From Burkholderia thailandensis E264 (lineage in GTDB: Bacteria; Pseudomonadota; Gammaproteobacteria; Burkholderiales; Burkholderiaceae), in contig NC_007651.1 in assembly GCF_000012365.1 (NCBI RefSeq), forward strand, positions 3,100,001-3,164,000: a stretch of 64,000 nucleotides of DNA, read 5' to 3'. A program made the translations under genes and the position numbers. Positions 9,275-16,917 of this stretch are shown here, piece after piece (within the stretch, counting starts at the first letter, position 1; every line of letters starts with the position of its first letter). The notes below the pieces were generated by a model, which did no database searches, was not told the DNA's origin, and saw nothing but the letters and a program-made list of their open reading frames with translations.

Positions 9275-10561
9275 TCACTCCTTGCGCGGAGACCAGCATG
9301 CCGCCGCAAAAAAACTGAGGACTGCCGTGCCCATCACATAAAACGCGGGAGCAAGATTATTTTGTGTTGCCGCAATCGCCCAAGTAAGAATGGCCGCCGA
9401 AAATCCACCGAACGTAATGACGGCGAGATTGTACGAAATTGAAATTCCCGTGGAGACTATTTTACGCGGAAACGCATCACTCAATGCAGCGAGGATTGGC
9501 CCTTCATAGCATGCAATAACAAGTCCGAAAACAACCTGAAATAGCAGCAGAGAATGCAAACCAGGGCTCACATTCAAGAGTCTGAACATGGGATACGCAA
9601 CCATGACAGCCACAGCAAGCGCCCCCATGAGAAATCGACGCCGCCCGTAGCGATCGGATAGATAACCGAAAACCGGCGTCACAAAGAGAACAATCGACGC
9701 ACCAACGAGAACGGCAATAAACCCTGTCGACGCCGGCAAATGCAAGACCTTTGACGCGTACGTGGGGATATAGAAGAGCAGAACATATGAGCAAACGGTC
9801 CAAAATATTACAAGGCCAAATCCTATCAGCGTTTCGCTCTTCCACCGACGCACAATCTCGAGCACCGGCGTCCGCTCTCGGATTTGAACATTCTCCTCCG
9901 CGGGTTCATGCACTTGATTGCGGATATAGATCCCGAGCGGCCCGAGACACAAGCCAATCAAGAACGGTATGCGCCACCCCCATGACTCCACCTGCTCGGC
10001 GCTCAGAACCTTGACAAGCACAACCGCAAGAACCGATGCCAGAATAATCGCGAATCCGATGCTTGCCTGAATCCAACTGGTGTAATAGCCCAGCCGTTCG
10101 GCGGGCACATTGTCTCTTAGAAATCCTGTGGCGCCGCCCATTTCACCTCCGGCGGAAAACCCTTGCAACAGGCGCGCACATACGATCATCAATGGCGCGA
10201 AAATACCGGCATCCTTATAGGTTGGTGCAAAAGCAATCAGGGATGTGCCGATGGTCATCAACGTAATCGTGATGACCAAGGTTGCACGACGCCCGATTTT
10301 ATCCGCCATCCCTCCCAAGACAATACCGCCCACCGGCCGCATAAAAAATCCGACACCAATCGTGGAGACAGACAGCAGCAGAGACAGATTGTCATCCGAA
10401 GTTGGAAAGAATATTTTTGCAATGATGACGGAAAAGAAGCCATAGGAAATAAAATCGAACCACTCGAATCCATTTCCTATGATCACGGCGACGACTGCCT
10501 TTGTCCTCTCCTGTACGGCGAAGCTCCGCTTACCCTCGCGCAAGCCAGCGACGGTTTCCAT
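9275..10561 (-). CDS. MFS transporter of the metabolite:H+ symporter (MHS) family
   Basis: This 428-residue inner-membrane protein has about 12 hydrophobic segments. The start region VVAVIIGNGFEWFDFISYGF and the motif GGMADKIGRRATLVITI, with a second GYLSDRYGRRRFLMG in the second half, are typical of the MHS group (ShiA/ProP/KgtP-like), which import organic acids or osmolytes with protons. The substrate cannot be read from sequence. A LysR gene lies directly upstream on the same strand, 132 bp away, and may control it. Base composition is lower in GC than the flanks, suggesting transfer. Confidence 0.88.
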   Translation of the reverse strand: METVAGLREGKRSFAVQERTKAVVAVIIGNGFEWFDFISYGFFSVIIAKIFFPTSDDNLSLLLSVSTIGVGFFMRPVGGIVLGGMADKIGRRATLVITITLMTIGTSLIAFAPTYKDAGIFAPLMIVCARLLQGFSAGGEMGGATGFLRDNVPAERLGYYTSWIQASIGFAIILASVLAVVLVKVLSAEQVESWGWRIPFLIGLCLGPLGIYIRNQVHEPAEENVQIRERTPVLEIVRRWKSETLIGFGLVIFWTVCSYVLLFYIPTYASKVLHLPASTGFIAVLVGASIVLFVTPVFGYLSDRYGRRRFLMGALAVAVMVAYPMFRLLNVSPGLHSLLLFQVVFGLVIACYEGPILAALSDAFPRKIVSTGISISYNLAVITFGGFSAAILTWAIAATQNNLAPAFYVMGTAVLSFFAAACWSPRKE

Positions 10562-10693
10562 ATTCTTGTGCCCTCGGATTTTGATGTTCTGGCGCCACTG
10601 GCAACGATCAACGGCGTAGCCAATGGTACGGTTTTTTCTCGACCGCTTACTCTGAATTTTTTTCTGGCGAGACTGAGTTTCTGGAATACCCGG

Positions 10694-11599
10694 TCACCCC
10701 TTCCACGGCACCCGCTTCAGCAACCACTCCCGAAAATGCGTCACAGCCGCCGTATCGCGCCGATCATCGGGCCAAACGAGCTGATACGCGCCGCCGAAGC
10801 TCGCGCTCGCATCCGATGCAAGCACCAAATCAGAGCGTTCAACCAAGGGCGTGATCATTTGGTTCCATCCGAGAAGGACACCGTGACCTCGCAATGCAAG
10901 CTGCAGCAATACCGGATAGCTATTGGCTGTAATCGTGCGCGAGGGCTTGTATGCGATCTCGCTATCGCATAGGTGGAACCAGTCCCGCCAGCTCATCCAT
11001 TGGCGCTGCTGCTCCTCTGCCACGAGTAATGTCACGTTCGTCAATTCGTGCGGCGATACGCGCCGGCGTCCCAGGTAGCTGGGCGCACAATAGGCTTGCA
11101 CCTCCTCTTCGATGATACGGATTCCGCTCATGCCAGGAGGCGGGACATCGCGAATGTAATACACACCAATGTCGAATTCCGCGGGGTTCAGATTGAAAAC
11201 GCCTTCTCGAACCAAGATCCGAATTGCGACATTGGGATACTCGTGACTGAAATCGGCGATGATGGGTGTCAAAAACATGCCGGCCGTGCCCGACGCACAC
11301 GCGATCGTGATGCTATGGGGTGAAGGCTCCTTCATGACAAGCGCGGTGGCCTCCGCGCAGCCAGTGAGCATATCGTGGATCCGACCGGCATATGTCTGCC
11401 CGGCACGTGTCAAATGAAGCGCCTTTGCATCTCGCACAAACAGCTGCATACCAAGATAACTTTCCAGCTTGACAACCTGTTTGCTGACCGCGCCTTGCGT
11501 CACGTTCAGTTCTTCGGCTGCACGCGTGAAGTTACCGTGCCGAGCTGCAGCATCAAAGAACACAAGGCATTGCAGGGGAGGAATCGGGTGAATTTTCAT
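10694..11599 (-). CDS. LysR-type transcriptional regulator (GcvA-like)
   Basis: The protein has 301 residues. The N-terminal winged helix contains CLVFFDAAARHGNFTRAAEE and LNVTQGAVSKQVVKLESYLG, the standard LysR helix-turn-helix. The remainder forms a periplasmic-binding-protein-like effector domain. The opening PPLQCLVFFDAAARHG resembles the GcvA subgroup. It lies upstream of the MHS transporter in the same direction, so it probably regulates that gene; LysR proteins usually bind near their own promoter as well. The inducer is unknown. Confidence 0.88.
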   Translation of the reverse strand: MKIHPIPPLQCLVFFDAAARHGNFTRAAEELNVTQGAVSKQVVKLESYLGMQLFVRDAKALHLTRAGQTYAGRIHDMLTGCAEATALVMKEPSPHSITIACASGTAGMFLTPIIADFSHEYPNVAIRILVREGVFNLNPAEFDIGVYYIRDVPPPGMSGIRIIEEEVQAYCAPSYLGRRRVSPHELTNVTLLVAEEQQRQWMSWRDWFHLCDSEIAYKPSRTITANSYPVLLQLALRGHGVLLGWNQMITPLVERSDLVLASDASASFGGAYQLVWPDDRRDTAAVTHFREWLLKRVPWKG

Positions 11600-12424
11600 A
11601 CTCGCTCCATATGGCTCTGATCCACCGACTGGGGATCACAAGCGCATACAAACGCTTGGCGGCACATTTTTCATTAATCGAAAGCGTCATTCAATCGAAA
11701 AATCATGTAAACGAAGCTTTCCTCAAAATAGCCCCCTGTTACCGTCACAACGAATGATATGCCCCTCCAAACTCGGCATGTCGCATGCGAACGAAACAGT
11801 CGAGTTACGCGTTCCCGGACAATGCACGGCACGCTATCGATACAGTTTCGAAAAATCAAGAATCCTTCAAGCCTATCGTCACGAACCACCGGAAATCACA
11901 CGCTACGCCGGCATTTCAGAATACTGATCAATGCATTGAAAACCACGCCCAATATACCGGTAACACGCAGGAACGCCACAAAACGGAATACTATCGACCA
12001 CAATATCCGGACATGAAACTATTGTGGTATCGAAATTATCAATATGGCGACATCGCTTTTCAAGCGGCAAATTCGCCAAATGCCTCTTCAAAAAATCTAT
12101 CCGAATAGATTCTCTTTTAGTTTATTGGAATGAAAGCCCGACTTGTCGCAAAATCAGGGAGCGTTTACGCACACCGCCGTCAGGCGAAATGGCCCTCGGC
12201 CAACCGGGAAACCGACGCATCAATACGCAGCGTGGAGATACGCTTTCCGAGCGGAAAGCCCAATGCTCCGGCTACTACGCTCGACGACCCCGGACTGCGC
12301 CGCGCACATCACAACTAGCGGAACCGCGCAGATAGCACGTTGACCGACTTGGTTACATCTTGGCGATATGACCAACGGAGCGAATCGGAACACGAGAGGC
12401 GCTCACGAAAGCGCCTGATTTGAC
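11600..12424. other. Low-GC gene-free region just outside the island
   Basis: About 825 bp upstream of the LysR gene are rich in A+T, mostly between 11640 and 12120. Short open frames exist on both strands, but none has a clear ribosome binding site or recognisable motif. The LysR promoter should lie at 11600-11750. The left copy of the tRNA-derived repeat follows at 12425. Confidence 0.5.
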
Positions 12425-12473
12425 TGGCCCGCCCTACACGATTCGAACGTGTGACCTACGGCTTAGAAGGCCG
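12425..12473. repeat. Left attachment repeat (tRNA-Arg 3' end copy)
   Basis: These 49 bp are identical to 60837-60885, base for base, and the identity stops abruptly on both sides (12424 differs from 60836, 12474 from 60886). The copy covers the CCA end, the T arm and the anticodon arm of tRNA-Arg(UCU) but lacks the 5' part, so it is not a functional tRNA. It marks the left island junction. Confidence 0.92.
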
Positions 12474-12601
12474 CAGTCTATTGTTTAGATCGATATTGAT
12501 CGACTTCCCAACACACCCGTATCCTCTTGATATTTAATCACATTTCAGTCCGACGCCGTACCACGATGTTGACTCGGATTGACTGACATCCCTAGAATTC
12601 C

Positions 12602-12620
12602 CCTACACCACGCCTACACG
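12602..12620 (+). repeat. Putative integrase arm-type site, left end
   Basis: CCTACACCACGCCTACACG matches 60762-60780 at the other end in 17 of 19 positions and contains two CCTACAC units. The same unit also occurs within the attachment repeat. Pairs of short direct repeats inside both ends of a tyrosine-recombinase island are what arm-type binding sites look like; the function is inference. Confidence 0.4.
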
Positions 12621-12642
12621 GCGTTGCAAACGGGGGCTACAA

Positions 12643-14082
12643 GTGACAAAGGAAAATTTCACGATCGAACGGGTCACCGGTTACGAGTGCACGCCAGGGC
12701 GACAACAGACGATCTATTGGGACAAGAAGCAGCAAGGACTCGGCCTTCGCGTGACGGCATCGGGCGTGAAGTCCTACGTATTCGAGGGCCGTTTGTTTGG
12801 CAAGACCGTTCGGATCACCATCGGCTCGCCCAACGCATGGCCGCTGGAGCGACACGCCACGACCGACGCGGCGACCGGGAAGACGATCGAACGCCTCGGT
12901 GCAAGACAGGAAGCGGCTCGACTCAAAGCGCTGATGGATCGCGGCATTGATCCTCGCGAAGAAAGAGCGGAACAGCGCGCTGAACATGAAGCGCGCAAAC
13001 TCGACGCGCTCAGGCAAAACGCGACTGTATCGGAAGCATGGGCAGCCTACCTGGACGCACACCGTAGCAAATGGAGTGGTCGACACTACTACGATCACGA
13101 AAAGCTCGCACAAGCAGGCGGCCTACCCTGGAAGCGCGGACGTGGGACAACGATTCCTGGGCCGCTGGCGACATTAATGCCGCTCAAGCTGACGGATCTC
13201 AATGCCGAGCGAGTGGCTATGTGGCTTGAAGCCGAAGCAGAAAAGCGACCAACGAACACTGAACAGAGTTACCGCAAACTGCGTGCATTCATTCGGTGGT
13301 GCGAAGACAAACCGGAATATTCAGGGTCTATTGCACCAAATGCGTATGCCGCTCGCGCCGTGCGCGCAGCCGTACCACGCACCAAGGCCAAAAGTGATTG
13401 TCTACAACGAGAACAACTGCTTGTGTGGTTCACGGCCGTACGTCAGATTGACAATCCAGTTATCAGCGCATACTTACAGGGCCTCCTGCTTACCGGAGCT
13501 CGCCGCGAAGAACTCGCCGCATTGCGTTGGAAGGACGTGGACTTCCGCTGGCGCAGTCTGACCATGAACGACAAGATCGAGGGGACCGGCGGCCGCACTA
13601 TCCCACTTACGCCATATCTTGCGAGCCTCCTGACAAATCTCAAGCAGATGAACGAGATACCGCCGAACAGACGGCAATTGGCCAGCCTCACCGAAAAAGG
13701 AAAGTCATGGTCCCCCTCTGAATGGGTGTTCACCAGCAACAGATCAGAGGACGGAAAGATCGCCGAGCCCAGAAAGGCCCACAATAGTGCAATCGAAGCT
13801 GCCGGCCTGCCTCACCTTACATTGCATGGACTGCGCCGGTCGTTCGGTACGCTTTCGGAATGGGTTGAAGTCCCTGTCGGCGTTGTTGCGCAGATCCAAG
13901 GCCACAAGCCGTCTGCGCTGGCCGAGAAACACTATCGACGTCGGCCGCTCGATCTTTTGCGCATGTGGCACGATAAAATTGAATCGTGGATGCTGCAGCA
14001 AGCCGGCCTTGACCATCTCCTTACGCCTGTTGCCGAGACTTACGCGAGCGATGGAGAGGCAAAGACGGCGTCGGGAAGTTGA
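12643..14082 (+). CDS. Tyrosine-type site-specific integrase
   Basis: This 479-residue integrase catalyses insertion and excision of the island at tRNA-Arg. The N-terminal arm-binding region has KKQQGLGLRVTASGVKSYVF, typical of P4-like integrases (DUF4102-type start). The core-binding domain spans about residues 120-260. The catalytic residues are visible: Arg in TGARREELAALRWKDVDF (near residue 287), His and Arg in LTLHGLRRSFGTLS (near 395-398), His in IQGHKPSALAEKHYRRRP and its Tyr nucleophile (near 430). The gene uses GTG and lies 169 bp inside the left attachment repeat, reading into the island. Integrases are more often found beside the intact tRNA, which here is at the other end. Confidence 0.93.
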   Translation: MTKENFTIERVTGYECTPGRQQTIYWDKKQQGLGLRVTASGVKSYVFEGRLFGKTVRITIGSPNAWPLERHATTDAATGKTIERLGARQEAARLKALMDRGIDPREERAEQRAEHEARKLDALRQNATVSEAWAAYLDAHRSKWSGRHYYDHEKLAQAGGLPWKRGRGTTIPGPLATLMPLKLTDLNAERVAMWLEAEAEKRPTNTEQSYRKLRAFIRWCEDKPEYSGSIAPNAYAARAVRAAVPRTKAKSDCLQREQLLVWFTAVRQIDNPVISAYLQGLLLTGARREELAALRWKDVDFRWRSLTMNDKIEGTGGRTIPLTPYLASLLTNLKQMNEIPPNRRQLASLTEKGKSWSPSEWVFTSNRSEDGKIAEPRKAHNSAIEAAGLPHLTLHGLRRSFGTLSEWVEVPVGVVAQIQGHKPSALAEKHYRRRPLDLLRMWHDKIESWMLQQAGLDHLLTPVAETYASDGEAKTASGS

Positions 14083-14356
14083 TAGCCGCCGGCTATTACA
14101 CAACACGGCTTACAGCGGGACGCTGCACAAAGCCCGATGATGCAGCAGTACCTGCGCCTTATCTGACAAGGGCGGGCTCACAAAGCTACGCTGAAACCCA
14201 CGCCCGCACTTTTATGGACGGGCCGTTACCGACCCATAGCTGACAGTTGCGATTCCCGAAAGCGGCCTCTCAGCAACGCCGAATCGCGATCCTCCGGCCA
14301 GCAATTTCGCACAGCGGTAGCCCAGTACCTGCCGCGCACACTTCTACTGGTTACAT

Positions 14357-14827
14357 TTAGCGTGCTGCAAAGGTTTTCCGCATCAAGGCATTCGGCACAA
14401 CGACGCCCCGGATTGTCGGCGATCGTTGCTCCAGCACTTCGAATCCAAAGTGTTCAAAAAACGGCTGCGCAGTGCGACTCACATCTGACGTGAGCACTTT
14501 CATGCTTTGACGCTGGGCATAATCGTGAATAGTTTCCATGAGGAGACGCCCCACACCCTGACGGGGATGATCGCCCGACACAAAGAAATGATCGATGTAA
14601 CCGTTCTCTTGCAAGTCTGCGTAGCCGATGAGCGCTCCGTCCGCCTCTATGACAAACGGATTGATTCCCCTTATTCGCTTCTCCCAAATGCTGTTATCCA
14701 AATCAGCAGGCGCCCATGCCTCGATCTGGGACGGAGAATAGTCTCTACACGCGATCTGATGGATGGCAGAGTAGTAGACTCTGAACAGAGCCGCCTCGTC
14801 GCCGACTTGAAACTTGCGCACATGCAT
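14357..14827 (-). CDS. GNAT-family N-acetyltransferase
   Basis: The 156-residue protein has the GNAT fold. A beta-strand/turn with HFFVSGDHPRQGVGRLLMET carries the acetyl-CoA-binding Q/R-x-x-G-x-G/A element, and FFEHFGFEVLEQR is the usual C-terminal motif. The start MHVRKFQVGDEAALFRVYY at 14827 was chosen because it begins the domain and has a GGAGGAAG site in front; the frame continues upstream but that part looks like chance sequence. The substrate is unknown; proteins with this C-terminal pattern often modify small molecules or protein N-termini. It lies downstream of the Gabija-like pair on the same strand, 170 bp away, and is probably separate cargo. Confidence 0.82.
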   Translation of the reverse strand: MHVRKFQVGDEAALFRVYYSAIHQIACRDYSPSQIEAWAPADLDNSIWEKRIRGINPFVIEADGALIGYADLQENGYIDHFFVSGDHPRQGVGRLLMETIHDYAQRQSMKVLTSDVSRTAQPFFEHFGFEVLEQRSPTIRGVVVPNALMRKTFAAR

Positions 14828-14997
14828 GCCGCTTCCTCCGGGATCGGTTTTCGGTTGACTATTGTCGACAAAACGGGAACGTGTGTCGAATGTCTTAAAC
14901 TGGCCGATTGCTGCCTCTCGCCATCGCCGACAACTGGTCGGATGGCGAACTTCATGCAGAGGCATTCGGGGCGCTGGTAATCTCGGGCTGCGTCGAT

Positions 14998-16917
14998 TCA
15001 GTTGATCAGTTCGACCTCGTCTTGTACGAACCATCCGTACTGTAGGATCGCACTGCGAGCCAGCGCTGGATCCGGCGAGTAGTAGACGATGGCCAAGCTC
15101 TTCTCTGCCCGGCTGCAGGTCACATAGAACAAGCGGCGAGTGCGGTCCGAACCGGTCTCTCGGCCGGCGGCTTCGTTTTCAAGGTCCGCCTTTGACTTCT
15201 CCTTGGTACCGAAGAATTTGTCGTAGGCAAAAAGAAAACCTCGCGCCTCGTCGTCATTGATCACGACCAATACGCGCGGGAACTCAAGCCCCTTGACGCC
15301 CTGATGCGTCGCGAATTGCGACTGTCCTCGCGCGTACAAGTCGTAACGCTCGATCTGGCTCAGTGGCGCCTCAAGGGCTTTGCTCCATGCGCTCAGCTCA
15401 GGACTGGTGTCTTCGGCTTCTCCGTCCTCGGTGCGCTCCATCTGATCGCCCTGCCCTGCGTTGTCCTCGGCCGCTACCGCCTTGGCGTCACCGGAAACGA
15501 AGGGAGCAAGCGTGTCCGGGATGGAAAACAGACCCGTCTGCGCAACAAACTCGAGCACTGCCTGAGCATTGATCTCAGGCTGTTCCGTGATCAGCGCAAG
15601 AAGCCCGTCGCACGCCGCCTTAGCCTTACCGAGCTGCGCGACCTGATTCGATCCAGCCTCTTGAAGCGCTGCGCGATCCAGAAGGGGCGACGACGCCTTG
15701 ACGATCGCAGTAGCCGCGAAGCGGTCGTTGGCACGAAGTGCATTGACCAGCGGCAACACGTCCCTGATGAAGAACCCAAGACCTGCTCCGGCGCCTTGAA
15801 GCAGGCTCGTCCGGAGGTTGTCGATCGCCCAAAGCGGCTCGAAGAATTCCGCGAAACCGAATCGCCTGGCAGACATCAGGTGCTCAAGGGCGAGCGTCTT
15901 CACCGTGTCAGAGTTCTGCCAGGCCGGGTCACCAGCAATCGTCGCCATACGCTGGCGTACGGCCGCTTCAATGGCGAAGGGGTCGGCGCCCGCTTGGGGC
16001 GCGATGAAGACCCGGACCACACCCTTTTCAGCGTCGCTGCGGGGGACCTGTTCCTCGCCATCGACATCGCGGCGGATGCTGTTGATAACCTCGACGACGC
16101 GGGATGGGCACCGGTGGTTCATCCGCTTGCGAGGCATAGCCCACCTGGCCGGGATGGCCTTGTCAAGCCGCTCTTTTCCGTCCGAGTAGATGCGCTGCAT
16201 CAAGTCCCCGAAAAGCCCGAGGCTGAACCGACCATGGAACTCTTCCTCAAGATGCAGGAAGGCGTCCATGAGCGCCTTGTTCGTGTCCTGGCTTTCATCA
16301 ATGAGCAAGACCGGACACCTGCTGACCAACATCCGCCGCAGTCCAGGTTTGCTGGTCAGGAAGGCCGCCGTCATGGCGATAACCTCCGAGTGGTTCAGAG
16401 AGTCGCGTGTTCGGTTGTCGCTGGTCGGGCTGTAGATGAACTTAACGACGGAATCCAGACGCGCCAGGCGGCGACGTTTGCTCTCCATGGATCGAAGCCG
16501 TTCAACGCCCGCTTTCGTGTTGGGGCGCCCCTTCTTGTGCTGCTCCTCAAGCTCTGCAATCTCCTCTTCAAGGTTCTTGGCGACCCACTGACGGATGTCG
16601 GCGTTGAAGCCCTCGATCAGCGACCATGAGAAGGCATGGATCGTCATGACCTCAACGCGAGAATCGAATTCAAGGCGTTGCTTGATTTCGTCGCAAGCGG
16701 CGTTGGTGTAGGTGATGACACCAACCTTCTTGCCGGTCAGGGTAAGTTGCCGCCCGTGCTCGCCATCGATCGTCTTTCTGACGGCGCTGACCAGTGATCG
16801 CGTCTTCCCTGATCCAGCACCTGCGTACAGGAAAAAGCTTCTGGGCTTGCTCAGGTCAAGACATGCGATGATCGTTGCGTCGGCCTCGGCATCGAATTGA
16901 TCGTCGGCGACCGTCAT
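14998..16917 (-). CDS. gajB: UvrD/Rep-like superfamily 1 helicase, GajB-like partner
   Basis: The 639-residue protein has a full set of SF1A helicase motifs: Walker A in LYAGAGSGKTRSLV, motif Ia in GVITYTNAACDEIKQRL, motif II in VLLIDESQDTN, motif III in SLGLFGDLMQRIY, motif IV in MNHRCPSRVVEVIN, motif V in HQGVKGLEFPRVLVVI and motif VI in RRLFYVTCSRAEKSL. Its start overlaps the stop of the OLD nuclease gene by ATGA, implying translational coupling. An OLD nuclease followed by a UvrD-like helicase is the Gabija anti-phage arrangement, in which GajB senses DNA ends made during phage replication. The protein is longer than the roughly 500 residues of the described GajB, so this is a diverged form. 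Confidence 0.82.
   Translation of the reverse strand: MTVADDQFDAEADATIIACLDLSKPRSFFLYAGAGSGKTRSLVSAVRKTIDGEHGRQLTLTGKKVGVITYTNAACDEIKQRLEFDSRVEVMTIHAFSWSLIEGFNADIRQWVAKNLEEEIAELEEQHKKGRPNTKAGVERLRSMESKRRRLARLDSVVKFIYSPTSDNRTRDSLNHSEVIAMTAAFLTSKPGLRRMLVSRCPVLLIDESQDTNKALMDAFLHLEEEFHGRFSLGLFGDLMQRIYSDGKERLDKAIPARWAMPRKRMNHRCPSRVVEVINSIRRDVDGEEQVPRSDAEKGVVRVFIAPQAGADPFAIEAAVRQRMATIAGDPAWQNSDTVKTLALEHLMSARRFGFAEFFEPLWAIDNLRTSLLQGAGAGLGFFIRDVLPLVNALRANDRFAATAIVKASSPLLDRAALQEAGSNQVAQLGKAKAACDGLLALITEQPEINAQAVLEFVAQTGLFSIPDTLAPFVSGDAKAVAAEDNAGQGDQMERTEDGEAEDTSPELSAWSKALEAPLSQIERYDLYARGQSQFATHQGVKGLEFPRVLVVINDDEARGFLFAYDKFFGTKEKSKADLENEAAGRETGSDRTRRLFYVTCSRAEKSLAIVYYSPDPALARSAILQYGWFVQDEVELIN

Noticed and set aside
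12425..12473. A second functional tRNA-Arg at the left island end
   Set aside because: Only the 3' 49 bases are present; the D arm and 5' acceptor strand are missing.
15304..16629. A 441-codon plus-strand frame opposite the helicase gene
   Set aside because: It is antisense to a helicase with complete motifs, has no ribosome site and no recognisable domain.
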